Origin: Pseudomonas entomophila
GTDB taxonomy: Bacteria > Pseudomonadota > Gammaproteobacteria > Pseudomonadales > Pseudomonadaceae
NCBI RefSeq assembly: GCF_029478665.1
Contig: NZ_JARPQB010000001.1
Span: 186,001-250,000, forward strand
DNA length: 64,000 nucleotides
Direction of reading: 5' to 3'
The notes under the pieces are model-generated. The model was not told the origin of the DNA. It ran no database searches and saw only the letters and a list, made by a program, of their open reading frames with translations. The stretch's first letter is position 1. Each line of letters starts with the position of its first letter. This document shows positions 20,795-29,607 of the stretch, piece after piece. Position numbers and translations under genes: made by a program.

Positions 20795-21604
20795 ATGCGT
20801 ATGTGCCGTCGTGCTTTGACCGTCCTCGCACTCAGCCTGCCCTTCTCGGCGTGGGCTGCAGTTCCCGTAGTAGATGACAACGCGGGTGGCTATCCACCTG
20901 CGGGTTATGGCACGAGCGGCGCCTATGCCGGGGCAGGGGCTTCGGCCCCTGCTTCTGCAAACGGCCAGCTGTTCATGCAGCTGCAACAGATGCAGGACCA
21001 ACTTTCCCGCCAGCAAGGCATCATCGAAGAGCTGCAAAACGATGTGTCGCGCATGAAGCAGGAAAACCTCGAGCGCTACCAGGATCTCGACCGCCGCATC
21101 GGCAGCGGTGCCGCGCCTGCCGCGACTCCTGACAATTCTTCCACCGGTGGGGCCGTCAACGCCGCCACGGGTGCCGCCGCCGGCGCAAGCGCCGCGCAGC
21201 CACCGGCCGCCAGTGGCGAGCCGGGTGATCCGGCGAAAGAGAAGCTGTTCTATGAAGCTGCTTTCGACCTGATCAAGCAGAAGGACTTCGACAAGGCCAG
21301 CCAGGCCTTCGCTGCCTTCCTGCGCAAGTACCCCAACAGCCAGTACGCCGGCAACGCCCAGTACTGGCTAGGCGAAGTCAACCTCGCCAAGGGCGACCTG
21401 CAGGGTGCCGGCCAGGCCTTCGCCAAGGTCAGCCAGCTGTACCCGCAGCACAGCAAGGTGCCGGACTCGCTCTACAAGCTGGCCGACGTCGAGCGCCGCA
21501 TGGGCCACACCGACAAGGTCAAGGGCATCCTGCAGCAGGTCATCACCCAGTACCCCGGCACCTCCGCCGCGCAACTGGCACAACGCGACCTGCAAAAGCT
21601 CTGA
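20795..21604 (+). CDS. cpoB: Cell division coordinator CpoB (YbgF)
   Basis: A 269-residue periplasmic protein: Sec signal ending near AWA (residue 21), an N-terminal trimerising coiled coil (FMQLQQMQDQLSRQQGIIEEL), a Pro/Ala/Gly-rich linker and three TPR repeats (EKLFYEAAFDLIKQKDFDKASQAF onward). In E. coli CpoB couples Tol-Pal action with PBP1B during constriction. Lies 6 nt after pal and ends the operon before a terminator. Confidence 0.95.
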   Translation: MRMCRRALTVLALSLPFSAWAAVPVVDDNAGGYPPAGYGTSGAYAGAGASAPASANGQLFMQLQQMQDQLSRQQGIIEELQNDVSRMKQENLERYQDLDRRIGSGAAPAATPDNSSTGGAVNAATGAAAGASAAQPPAASGEPGDPAKEKLFYEAAFDLIKQKDFDKASQAFAAFLRKYPNSQYAGNAQYWLGEVNLAKGDLQGAGQAFAKVSQLYPQHSKVPDSLYKLADVERRMGHTDKVKGILQQVITQYPGTSAAQLAQRDLQKL

Positions 21605-21620
21605 GCAACACGTTTGAAAG

Positions 21621-21646
21621 AAACCCGCGCCTGTCGCGGGTTTTTT
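21621..21646 (+). terminator. Terminator of the tol-pal operon
   Basis: AACCCGCG-CCTGT-CGCGGGTT followed by a run of Ts, 17 nt after the cpoB stop. Confidence 0.9.
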
Positions 21647-21764
21647 CGTTAGAATCCGTACCCCATTTTTTGTAAACACGCTGCCGCGGATAACGCCATG
21701 TCGAGTCCGCGACAGTGCCTGACGGAGGCGGACAGCCTGTTCAGCTGTCACGCCCGTGGCGATC

Positions 21765-22412
21765 ATGCAAGACACATTACGCATCACCGAAGTCTTTTAC
21801 TCGTTGCAGGGTGAAACGCGAACGGCTGGGCTGCCCACGGTATTCGTGCGCCTCACCGGTTGCCCCCTGCGTTGTCAGTACTGCGACAGCGCCTACGCCT
21901 TCAGTGGCGGCACTGTGCGCACCCTCGACTCGATTCTCGAGCAGGTGGCCGGTTTCAAGCCGCGCTACGTCTGTGTCACCGGCGGCGAGCCGCTGGCCCA
22001 GCCCAACGCCTTGCCGCTGTTGCAGCGCCTGTGCGACGCGGGCTACGAGGTGTCGCTGGAAACCAGTGGCGCCCTCGACATCGCTGGCACCGATACCCGG
22101 GTAAGTCGCGTGGTCGACCTCAAGACCCCGGGCTCCGAGGAGTCTCACCGCAACCGCTACGAGAACATCGAGCTGCTGACCCGCAATGACCAGGTCAAGT
22201 TCGTCATCTGTTCCCGCGATGACTACGACTGGGCGGTCTCCAAGCTGATTCAGTTCAACCTGGCCGAGCGGGCGGGCGAAGTGCTGTTCTCGCCCAGCCA
22301 CCATCAGGTGAGCGCCACTGACCTGGCCGACTGGATCGTCGCCGACAACCTGCCCGTGCGTTTCCAACTGCAGCTGCACAAGCTGTTGTGGAACGACGAA
22401 CCCGGACGCTGA
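21765..22412 (+). CDS. queE: 7-carboxy-7-deazaguanine synthase
   Basis: A 215-residue radical SAM enzyme converting 6-carboxytetrahydropterin to 7-carboxy-7-deazaguanine in queuosine biosynthesis. The cluster motif is CPLRCQYC (Cx3CxxC) and VTGGEPLAQ is the SAM-binding GGE motif. The start at ATG 21765 ([17 protein letters not shown]) follows the family; a GTG at 21756 would add three residues. queC follows after 10 nt, so the two are cotranscribed. Confidence 0.95.
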   Translation: MQDTLRITEVFYSLQGETRTAGLPTVFVRLTGCPLRCQYCDSAYAFSGGTVRTLDSILEQVAGFKPRYVCVTGGEPLAQPNALPLLQRLCDAGYEVSLETSGALDIAGTDTRVSRVVDLKTPGSEESHRNRYENIELLTRNDQVKFVICSRDDYDWAVSKLIQFNLAERAGEVLFSPSHHQVSATDLADWIVADNLPVRFQLQLHKLLWNDEPGR

Positions 22413-22422
22413 GAGAAAAGAC

Positions 22423-23097
22423 ATGACTGACAAACGCGCGGTAATCCTGCTTTCCGGTGGCCTGGACTCGGCCACCGTGGTGGCTTTGGCCAAGGCCGAA
22501 GGCTATGCCTGCTTCACCATGAGCTTCGACTACGGCCAGCGGCATCGTGCCGAGCTCGATGCCGCGGCCCGGGTCGCTCGCGATCTGGGCGTTGTCGAGC
22601 ACAAGGTGATCGGTTTGAACCTCAATGGCATTGGTGGCTCGGCCCTGACCGACAGCAGCATCGACGTGCCTGAGGCGCCGGGTGAGGGCATTCCGGTGAC
22701 TTACGTGCCAGCGCGCAATACCGTGTTTCTTTCGCTGGCGTTGGGCTGGGCCGAAGTGCTTGAAGCTCGCGACATCTTCATCGGGGTGAACGCGGTTGAC
22801 TACTCCGGCTACCCGGACTGTCGCCCCGAGTTCGTCGAGGCCTTCGAGCGCATGGCCAACCTTGCGACCAAAGCCGGTGTCGAGGGGCAGGGCTTCCGTA
22901 TCCAGGCGCCCTTGCAGAACTTGAGCAAGGCCCAGATCGTCCAGGCCGGCATCGCCCAGGGCGTGGACTACAGCCTCACCGTGTCCTGCTACCAGGCCGA
23001 TGACGCGGGACGTGCCTGTGGCAAGTGCGACAGTTGCCGCTTGCGTGCCGATGGCTTCAAGGCTGCCGGTGTAGAGGACCCGACCCGGTATTTTTGA
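22423..23097 (+). CDS. queC: 7-cyano-7-deazaguanine synthase
   Basis: A 224-residue ATP-dependent enzyme making preQ0 from carboxy-deazaguanine and ammonia. PP-loop SGGLDSA at residues 11-17; the zinc-binding cysteines are in [21 protein letters not shown] near the C-terminus. Second gene of the queE-queC pair. Confidence 0.97.
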   Translation: MTDKRAVILLSGGLDSATVVALAKAEGYACFTMSFDYGQRHRAELDAAARVARDLGVVEHKVIGLNLNGIGGSALTDSSIDVPEAPGEGIPVTYVPARNTVFLSLALGWAEVLEARDIFIGVNAVDYSGYPDCRPEFVEAFERMANLATKAGVEGQGFRIQAPLQNLSKAQIVQAGIAQGVDYSLTVSCYQADDAGRACGKCDSCRLRADGFKAAGVEDPTRYF

Positions 23098-23115
23098 AAA
23101 ATTTCCTGTGGGGTG

Positions 23116-23143
23116 TTGATTTCCTCTGAGAAATCAGTAATAT
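23116..23143 (+). promoter_or_regulatory. Promoter of tRNA-Lys
   Basis: TTGATT (23116-23121), 16-nt spacer, TAATAT (23138-23143), 14 nt upstream of the tRNA 5' end. Confidence 0.75.
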
Positions 23144-23157
23144 ACGCGCCATCCAAC

Positions 23158-23233
23158 GGGTCGTTAGCTCAGTTGGTAGAGCAGTTGGCTTTTAACCAAT
23201 TGGTCGTAGGTTCGAATCCTACACGACCCACCA
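23158..23233 (+). tRNA. tRNA-Lys (TTT)
   Basis: 76 nt with encoded CCA, 7-bp acceptor stem GGGTCGT/ACGACCC, anticodon TTT in loop CTTTTAA and standard T loop TTCGAATC. The accessory peptide-export locus starts just downstream; no duplicate of the tRNA 3' end was found at the far side of that block. Confidence 0.97.
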
Positions 23234-23244
23234 TATGCAGTATG

Positions 23245-23279
23245 AAAAACCCCGCTTCCAGCAATGGAGCGGGGTTTTT
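23245..23279 (+). terminator. Terminator of tRNA-Lys
   Basis: AAAAACCCCGCT and AGCGGGGTTTTT form a 12-bp stem, 11 nt past the CCA end, followed by CGTTTTC. Confidence 0.9.
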
Positions 23280-23357
23280 CGTTTTCACCGTTCAGCCCGC
23301 CCAAGGCTGTCGAACCTCTGGCGATGGCGCTTCAGTCGAATGTCCGCCGGCGACCCG

Positions 23358-23555
23358 TCACTGCGCGCACAGCTGGAACTCCCTGAAGTTGTAGGAGTTG
23401 TCCGAGCCCCAGCTGACATGGAGGATGTCGCCCTGGCCATAGTTCACGACGTCGGCGCCGACATGGTAGCCAAAGGCCTCGACCGAGAAGCCACCGCTGA
23501 CCTGGTCCAGTTCGTCGGTGCTGAGGGTGCGGAGGTTTTCTTGTTCGGTGTTCAT
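23358..23555 (-). CDS. Double-glycine leader peptide; candidate microcin/bacteriocin precursor
   Basis: A 65-residue peptide. The first 22 residues form a leader of the double-glycine type, with acidic and hydrophobic positions ending LSTDELDQVSGG, the pattern cut by C39 peptidases. The remaining 43 residues start FSVEAFGYHVGADVV and end REFQLCAQ; they are rich in Gly, aromatic and Asp residues, with a single Cys at core position 41 and no Ser-rich tail of the siderophore-microcin type. AGAGGAAG lies 9 nt before the ATG. It is transcribed away from a dedicated HlyD/C39-ABC/TolC export operon that starts 251 nt away, which strongly suggests it is the cargo. Function (toxin, signal or other) is not known, and no homologue is recognised. 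Confidence 0.82.
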   Translation of the reverse strand: MNTEQENLRTLSTDELDQVSGGFSVEAFGYHVGADVVNYGQGDILHVSWGSDNSYNFREFQLCAQ

Positions 23556-23733
23556 TGAGAGCTTCCTCTTTCTCGTTGGTGTTGTTCCGTCTGGGGCACG
23601 CCCTGTGGTCCAGGGCATGACGAAATACTTTCCCGCCCCGCCTGTCTCCGGCAATAGCACGGGTGACCTAATGTCGTGATGCCACTGTCGTGGCGCCCTC
23701 CAGCCGACCACCATGAGCTTCGCGCAATAGTCC

Positions 23734-23784
23734 ACCTGTACTAGTGCCGACGGGTTTCTGCCTGTTTAGGCTGGTTGTACAGGT
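23734..23784. promoter_or_regulatory. Inverted repeat in the divergent precursor-exporter promoter region
   Basis: ACCTGTAC (23734-23741) and GTACAGGT (23777-23784) are perfect inverted 8-bp arms 35 nt apart, just upstream of the HlyD-type gene. They could be half-sites of one regulator controlling both transcription units. Confidence 0.4.
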
Positions 23785-23806
23785 TTGCCGGAATCGTGGT
23801 CAGGGA

Positions 23807-25063
23807 ATGCTATTTCGAAAGGAAGCGCTGCACGCAGGCAGGGACAAGGAGCTGGGCAACGTGGTGCTGGTCTCGCCGCCGTCGTTGCGTTTGGCGGGTG
23901 CCGGCGCAGTGCTGTTCTGCGTCCTGCTGGCGCTGTTTCTCGGCCTTGCCAGCTACACCCGCCGCGAGGCTGTCACGGGTGTATTGGTGCCTGAAGGGGG
24001 GCTGGTCAAGGTATTCGCCCCTCAGGTTGGCGTGGTCCAGGACCTTGCCGTCAGCGAGGGCCAGCAGGTACAGGCGGGGGTGGCATTGCTGACCCTGGTC
24101 AGCGACACCCACAACGGCGATGCCGCTGCGAACCAGGTCGCCATCAGCCGCCTGATCCAGCGCCGCAACAGCAGCCTGGCCGACGAAATCACCGAAACCA
24201 AGGTGCTGCATCAGCAGGAGCGCGAGGGCAAGCAGCGGCGCCTGGCGATGCTGCAGGGCGAGCAGGACAAGGTTGCCGCGCAGATAGCCCTGACTGCTCA
24301 ACGGCAAGCCCTGGCCCAGGGCATCGCTGAACGCTACTCGGAACTGCAGCGCCAGGACTTCGTTTCCCGCGATCTGCTGCAAGCCAAGCAGGATGCGGTG
24401 CTCGAAGTGCGCTTGCGGGCCGAGGAGCTGAACCGCTCGCTGCTGGCCCTGCGCAACGACAGCGCGGCCTTGCGCGCCGAACTTGCCGAACTGCCCTTCA
24501 ACCAGACCAAGCAACTGGCGGACCTCGACCGACGATTGCTGGAGAGCCAGAGCAGCCTGCTGGAAAGCGAGGTGAAGCGGCAGATCGTCATCACCGCGCC
24601 GGCCGCCGGGGAAGTGACCGCCATCGGCGTGGTCAACGGTGCCCGCGCCGACGTCAGCCGCCCCCTGTTCAGTCTGGTGCCCCGGAACAGCCAACTCTAC
24701 GCCGAACTGTATGTGCCCAGCCGCTCAGCCGGTTTCGTGCGGCCTGGCCATGCCGTGATGCTGCGTTATCAGGCCTATCCCTATCAGCATTTCGGCTTGG
24801 CCCGGGGAACGGTGGTTTCGGTGTCGCGCAGTGCATTGCCCGCCGATGAAATCATGACCGTGGGCGTGGCCTCCGAAGCGTTGCGCGAACAGGGGCCGTT
24901 GTACCGGGTGCGAGTCACCCTGGAGCGGCAGAGCCTGTTCGCCCGCGGGCGCGAGGAGCGTTTGCGTTCGGGGATGCAATTGGACGCCGACATCATGCTG
25001 GAAAACCTGCCGCTCTATGAATGGCTGCTTGAACCGCTGCGCGGCATAGGGAAACGACTGTGA
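23807..25063 (+). CDS. HlyD/CvaA-type periplasmic adaptor of type I secretion
   Basis: A 418-residue membrane fusion protein. A cytosolic N-terminus (MLFRKEALHAGRDKELGNVV) precedes one transmembrane helix (about residues 27-50), then a lipoyl-like half (GVLVPEGGLVKVFAPQVGVVQDLAVSEGQQVQAGVALLTL), a long coiled coil (about 100-240), the second lipoyl half and a beta-barrel domain. The C-terminus LPLYEWLLEPL resembles the colicin V adaptor CvaA/RaxA group rather than HlyD itself. It would connect the ABC transporter to the outer membrane channel. The ribosome site is poor: AGGG lies only 1-2 nt from the ATG. Stop overlaps the next start by 4 nt. Confidence 0.93.
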   Translation: MLFRKEALHAGRDKELGNVVLVSPPSLRLAGAGAVLFCVLLALFLGLASYTRREAVTGVLVPEGGLVKVFAPQVGVVQDLAVSEGQQVQAGVALLTLVSDTHNGDAAANQVAISRLIQRRNSSLADEITETKVLHQQEREGKQRRLAMLQGEQDKVAAQIALTAQRQALAQGIAERYSELQRQDFVSRDLLQAKQDAVLEVRLRAEELNRSLLALRNDSAALRAELAELPFNQTKQLADLDRRLLESQSSLLESEVKRQIVITAPAAGEVTAIGVVNGARADVSRPLFSLVPRNSQLYAELYVPSRSAGFVRPGHAVMLRYQAYPYQHFGLARGTVVSVSRSALPADEIMTVGVASEALREQGPLYRVRVTLERQSLFARGREERLRSGMQLDADIMLENLPLYEWLLEPLRGIGKRL

Positions 25064-27186
25064 GCATTGCCCAATCCCTGAATTTCGGCGTCGGCCGCAA
25101 GTTGCCGGTCATCCTCCAGGTCGAGGCGGCCGAATGCGGCCAGGCCTGCCTGGCGATGATCGCGGCTTTCCACGGGCAGGTGCACGACCTGCCGTCGCTG
25201 CGTCAGAAGCTGTCGCCCTCGATGAAGGGGGCGACCCTCAAGCAACTGATGGCCATGGCGGCGCAACTGGGTTTGGCCAGCCGGCCATTGCGCCTGGAAC
25301 TGGAGGCGCTGGAGCAGCTCAAGCTGCCCTGCATCCTGCATTGGAATTTCAACCACTTCGTGGTGCTCAAGGAGGTCGGGCCCCGTTGGGTGACGCTGCA
25401 CGACCCGGCGCGTGGCGTTTGCCGGCTGACCCGCCAGGCGGTGTCGGAGGCCTTTACCGGCGTCGCCCTCGAGCTGTGGCCACACGATGATTTCCAGCCC
25501 GGCGAGACGAAGACCCCGTTGCCGCTGCGGCGTTTGCTCGGCCGGGTGCAGGGCTTTGGCGGGGGGCTGGGGCATGTGCTGGCGTTGGGCGTGGCGCTGG
25601 AGGTGTGCATGATCCTCACGCCGTTCTTCCTGCAGACGGTGATCGACAAGGTGCTGGTCAGCGCCGACCGCGACCTGCTGGCCGTACTGGCACTCGGTTT
25701 CGGCTTGTTGCTGGTGGCCCAGCAGGCCCTGTCGCTGGCGCGGTCCTGGGCATTGATGTATCTCGGCACGCTGTTGGGTAGCCAGTGGCAGATCAATGTG
25801 TTCAACCACCTGGTGCGTTTGCCGGTGGCGTACTTCGAGCGCCGCCACCTGGGCGATATCGTCTCGCGCTTCGGCTCGCTCAAGGCGATCCAGCGCACCC
25901 TGACCACGTCGTTCATCGAGTCCTTGCTCGACGGGGTGATGACGGTGGTGACCCTGGCCTTGATGTTCCTCTACAGCCCGCCGCTGGCCTTGATCGCGGT
26001 CGCCGCCATGCTGCTTTATGCGCTGGCGCGCTGGGCCTGGTTCGGCCCATTGCGGCGGGCCAGCGAGGAAGAGCTGGTGCGTGCCGCCAGGCAACAGAGC
26101 TACTTCCTGGAAACCATGCGCGGGGTGCGCACCCTCAAGCTGTTCGCTCGCCAGGAGCAGCGCGCCACCGTCTGGGGCGGCCTGTTGGTGGACGAGATCA
26201 ACGCCGGGCTGCGCCCGCAGAAACTGCAACTGTTATATCGCGCGTTCAACGGTTTGCTGTTCGGCACGGTGACACTGCTGGTGATCTGGTTGGGCGCCAG
26301 GCAGGTGATCGAGGGGGTGTTCAGCGCCGGCATGCTGATCGCCTTCAACGCCTACAAGGACCAGTTCAATGGCCGGGTGGCGGGGCTGATCGACAAGCTG
26401 GTGGATGTGGTGATGCTGCGCCTGCATGGCGAGCGCCTGGCAGACATCGTGCTGCAGCAGGCCGAGGGGCGGGGAGGGCTGGTGGATGTACCACCGGATG
26501 GCCCGGTGCCGCGGCTGGAAGTGCGTCAGTTGCGGTTTCGCTATTCGGACCTTGAGCCGTGGGTGCTCGATGGTCTGTCGCTGACCGTCGAGCCGGGCGA
26601 GTCGCTGGCCATTGTCGGGCCGTCCGGGTGCGGCAAGACCACCTTGCTCAATGTCATGCTTGGCATCCTGCCACCGGTCGAGGGGCAGGTGCTGCTCGAC
26701 GGTGAACCGGTGGACGCGAACAACCTCGACCGATTGCGGGGCATCAGCGCCACGGTGCTGCAGGACGACGTGCTGTTCGCCGGCTCGATCGGCGACAACA
26801 TCAGCTTCTTCGCCAGTGACGTCGACCAGGGCTGGGTCGAGCAATGCGCCCGGCTGGCCGCGGTGCATGAGGATATCGTGCGCATGCCGATGGCCTACAA
26901 CACCCTGGTCGGGGACATGGGCACGGTGCTGTCGGGTGGGCAGAAGCAACGCATCCTGCTGGCGCGTGCGCTCTATCGCAAACCCCGCTTGCTGTTTCTC
27001 GACGAAGCCACCAGTCACCTGGACATCCAGCGTGAGAATGCGGTGAACCAGGCCCTGCAAACGTTGAACATCACGCGGGTGATCGTTGCTCACCGACCGG
27101 ACACCATACGCTCGGCCCGGCGTGTGGTGGCCTTGGTCAACGGTCGGTTGGCCGACAATGGCCCCCGGCAAGACGCGGCGCGATGA
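25060..27186 (+). CDS. Peptidase-containing ABC transporter (C39, CvaB type)
   Basis: A 708-residue bifunctional exporter that removes a double-glycine leader and exports the core peptide. The C39 peptidase domain (residues 1-140) has Cys26 in AECGQACLAM, His99 in NHFVVL and Asp115 in LHDPA, a complete catalytic triad. A six-helix membrane domain (about 165-440) follows, then a nucleotide-binding domain with Walker A GPSGCGKTT, signature LSGGQKQR, Walker B LLFLDEATSHLD and H-loop AHRP. Starts at GTG overlapping the adaptor stop and overlaps the channel gene by 4 nt, so the three form one operon. Natural substrate is inferred to be the peptide at 23358-23555. Confidence 0.95.
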   Translation: MSIAQSLNFGVGRKLPVILQVEAAECGQACLAMIAAFHGQVHDLPSLRQKLSPSMKGATLKQLMAMAAQLGLASRPLRLELEALEQLKLPCILHWNFNHFVVLKEVGPRWVTLHDPARGVCRLTRQAVSEAFTGVALELWPHDDFQPGETKTPLPLRRLLGRVQGFGGGLGHVLALGVALEVCMILTPFFLQTVIDKVLVSADRDLLAVLALGFGLLLVAQQALSLARSWALMYLGTLLGSQWQINVFNHLVRLPVAYFERRHLGDIVSRFGSLKAIQRTLTTSFIESLLDGVMTVVTLALMFLYSPPLALIAVAAMLLYALARWAWFGPLRRASEEELVRAARQQSYFLETMRGVRTLKLFARQEQRATVWGGLLVDEINAGLRPQKLQLLYRAFNGLLFGTVTLLVIWLGARQVIEGVFSAGMLIAFNAYKDQFNGRVAGLIDKLVDVVMLRLHGERLADIVLQQAEGRGGLVDVPPDGPVPRLEVRQLRFRYSDLEPWVLDGLSLTVEPGESLAIVGPSGCGKTTLLNVMLGILPPVEGQVLLDGEPVDANNLDRLRGISATVLQDDVLFAGSIGDNISFFASDVDQGWVEQCARLAAVHEDIVRMPMAYNTLVGDMGTVLSGGQKQRILLARALYRKPRLLFLDEATSHLDIQRENAVNQALQTLNITRVIVAHRPDTIRSARRVVALVNGRLADNGPRQDAAR

Positions 27187-28529
27187 ACGGGTGGCGCCGC
27201 TTGGCCGCGCTGCTTGCGCTGTCGAGCCTGCCGTGTCTGGCCATCGGCGCATTGCAGGCGTGCCCCGGGCCTTTGCGCCCCGGGGAGGCGCTGGGTTTGT
27301 CGCGGGCCGTGGCCATGGCCCTGTGCGCCGACCCTGAAATCGAGGCGGCCTGGCGCATGCAACTGAGCAGCCAGGCCAGCATGGAGGCCGAGCAGTCTGC
27401 CTACTGGCCGACGCTGCAGGGCGTCGCCAGCACTGGCAGGGCCAACCGCAAGACCCGTTACGAGGGTTTCTCCGACGCAAACTCGACGCTGGATGCGCGT
27501 ACCAGCAGCTATGGCGTGAACCTCAACTGGGTGCTGTACGACTTCGGCCTGCGCGAAGCCAAGGTGGAAAGTGCCCGGCAACTGCTCAATGCGGCGAGCA
27601 GCAGCCGGGTGGCGAAGATCCAGCAGGTGGTACTCGACACCAGCAAGGCGTTCTACCAGGTGCAGGCCAATGATGCGTTGCTCGAAGCGCGTCGCAGTAT
27701 CGAGGCGCTGGCCGCCGACAGCTTCAAGGTGACGACCGCCAAGCATCAGGCTGGCGCGGGTGAGCAGGCCGACCGCTTGCAGGCACAGACCACCTACGAA
27801 CAGGCCCGGCTCGAGCGGGTGCTGGCCGAGGGTGACCTGGCCACGGCCCAGGGGGCGCTTGCCAGTGCGCTCAGCCTTTCGCCGTCCACGCCGCTGCGGC
27901 TCGAGGCCCTGAATGAGCCCGAGGGACAGGAAGCGGCCTTCATGGCCGGCGTCGATGCCCTGATGGAGCAAGCCAGGCTCAACCACCCGTCCGTGGCGAA
28001 GGCTCGCGCCGAATGGTCGTCGAGCCTGGCCAGAGCCGATGCGGAGCGCGCCCAGGGGCGACCGAAGATAGCCTTGTACAGCAGTTATCGGCATGACGAC
28101 ACGCCGGTGGAGCAGGTGGCTTCGCGCCAGCAGATAGAAACCTGGACGGTGGGCCTGCAAGTTACCGTGCCGATTTTCGACGGCTTTCTCGCCCGGCGCC
28201 GGACCCGCGCCGCCGAATACGAGGCCGGTGCACGTGAGCAGGACCTGCAGCAAGCCGAGCGCAGCATTGCCCTGAGTGTATGGCGCAGCCGCCAGGCCCT
28301 CGCGGCGCGCACCCAGGCCCTGGCCATCAGTCGGCGCCTGGTCGGCAGTGCCAGCCAGTCGTATCGGGTGGCATTGGGGCGCTACAAGGCTGGGGTCGGA
28401 AGCATCATCGAGTTGCTGAATGCGCAGAACGACCTGGCGAGTGCGCAACAGCGCCGGGTCAGCTCGGTGGTCGAGTGGTATACCGCGAGGCTGCAGTTGG
28501 CGGCGGACCTGGGGCAACTGGGGCAGTGA
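27183..28529 (+). CDS. TolC-family outer membrane channel of type I secretion
   Basis: A 448-residue outer membrane efflux protein. A signal peptide (ends near residue 23) precedes two related TolC repeats, each with long helices; VNLNWVLYDFGLREAKVESARQ and VGLQVTVPIFDGFLARRRTRAAEYEA are the paired conserved motifs. It completes the adaptor-ABC-channel set. The dedicated TolC is typical of Pseudomonas type I systems, whereas enterobacterial microcins use the housekeeping TolC. ATGA overlap with the ABC gene. Confidence 0.94.
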   Translation: MNGWRRLAALLALSSLPCLAIGALQACPGPLRPGEALGLSRAVAMALCADPEIEAAWRMQLSSQASMEAEQSAYWPTLQGVASTGRANRKTRYEGFSDANSTLDARTSSYGVNLNWVLYDFGLREAKVESARQLLNAASSSRVAKIQQVVLDTSKAFYQVQANDALLEARRSIEALAADSFKVTTAKHQAGAGEQADRLQAQTTYEQARLERVLAEGDLATAQGALASALSLSPSTPLRLEALNEPEGQEAAFMAGVDALMEQARLNHPSVAKARAEWSSSLARADAERAQGRPKIALYSSYRHDDTPVEQVASRQQIETWTVGLQVTVPIFDGFLARRRTRAAEYEAGAREQDLQQAERSIALSVWRSRQALAARTQALAISRRLVGSASQSYRVALGRYKAGVGSIIELLNAQNDLASAQQRRVSSVVEWYTARLQLAADLGQLGQ

Positions 28530-28688
28530 GGGCCCGTCCTGGCCTGTCGGAAGTCCGTGGGCAGCATTGCATGTGCCAGCTTTGTCGTGTTCACTGTCTG
28601 ATCGCGTATAATCTCGTTCGCCCGGCGCAACACTGTCATGTTGCCCGTCGGGAGGCCATTCCACCGCGGCCAGAGGCGCCTTAGATCA

Positions 28689-29573
28689 ATGACACATGGA
28701 AGCGAGCACCACAGCGAGACCCAGCCCCCGCTGATCTCCGTCGTGGCACCCTGCTACAACGCCGAGAAGTACCTGCAGGAAGCCCTGCAGAGTATCTTTG
28801 CTCAGGATTACCCGAACTTCGAAGTCATCATCGTCGATGATGGCTCGAGCGACCGCAGCGTGGAAATGCTGCGCGAGTTGCAGAAAACCTACAACTTCAC
28901 GCTCCTCACCCAAGCCAACCAGGGCGTCAGCGGCGCACTCAACACCGGGCTTGCCCATGCCCGTGGTGTCTATGTGTCGACGCCGGACCTGGACGACATC
29001 ATGCTGCCACACTCGCTCAGCGTGCGTGCCCGTTATCTGGACGAGCACCCGCAAGTAGGGTGCGTGGGGGCGCTGATCACCTACATGGACACGGAAGGCC
29101 GCGACACCAAGGTGCAGCAACGCAGCGAGATCAAGACCTTCAGCTTCGAGCAGATCCTGCGCGATGCCGTGGTGATCGGTGCACCGGCTTCGTTGTACCG
29201 CATGGAAGCGATGCGGGCGGCGAAATTCTATGACCCGGCGATCAAGGTCCAGGACTTCCAGATGACCCTGCGCATCGCCTCGCAGGGTTACGAAATCCAT
29301 GAGCTTCCGGTCTGCGTCACGCGTTACCGGCGCCACCCCAACAACCTGTCGCGAAAGTTCAAGGTGCTGCTCGAGGCCGACCTCAGGACCATCGCCCCGT
29401 ATCGCGAGCATCCGGCTTACGCCTGGGGGCGTTCGGTGCTGGTGCACAAGGCCCTGAAGTACGCGGTGGTGTCGGACAAGGGCTACGCCTGGGAACTGCT
29501 GCGTGGCATTCCACTGCGTCATTACAACAAGACCACGTTCAGGCGTATCAAGCGCCTGTTGTTCCACCGTTGA
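28689..29573 (+). CDS. Family 2 glycosyltransferase
   Basis: A 294-residue GT-A fold enzyme: PLISVVAPCYNAEKYLQEALQSI is the nucleotide-sugar binding start, VIIVDDGSSDRSVEML follows, and TPDLDDIMLPHSL contains the metal-binding DxD. It would transfer a sugar to a glycan or another acceptor; the acceptor is unknown. The start at 28689 begins just before the domain; an ATG 17 codons upstream is possible. A TATAAT box at 28607-28612 suggests its own promoter, but a role in modifying the exported peptide or protecting the producer cannot be excluded. A hexapeptide acetyltransferase follows. Confidence 0.88.
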   Translation: MTHGSEHHSETQPPLISVVAPCYNAEKYLQEALQSIFAQDYPNFEVIIVDDGSSDRSVEMLRELQKTYNFTLLTQANQGVSGALNTGLAHARGVYVSTPDLDDIMLPHSLSVRARYLDEHPQVGCVGALITYMDTEGRDTKVQQRSEIKTFSFEQILRDAVVIGAPASLYRMEAMRAAKFYDPAIKVQDFQMTLRIASQGYEIHELPVCVTRYRRHPNNLSRKFKVLLEADLRTIAPYREHPAYAWGRSVLVHKALKYAVVSDKGYAWELLRGIPLRHYNKTTFRRIKRLLFHR

Positions 29574-29607
29574 TGATTCCTTCCAACTTCGCCCCTGGAT
29601 ACCTTTC

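Noticed and set aside
21647..21764. A preQ1 riboswitch upstream of queE
   Set aside because: The leader contains weak pairing only and lacks the features of preQ1 classes I-III that I know.
23113..23394. 93-codon frame across tRNA-Lys
   Set aside because: Read-through of the tRNA (SLAQLVEQLAFNQLVVGSNPTRPT) and its terminator; not a gene.
23556..23806. A second double-glycine precursor or an immunity gene in the divergent region
   Set aside because: No open frame here or at 28530-28688 has a GG leader, a membrane helix and a ribosome site.
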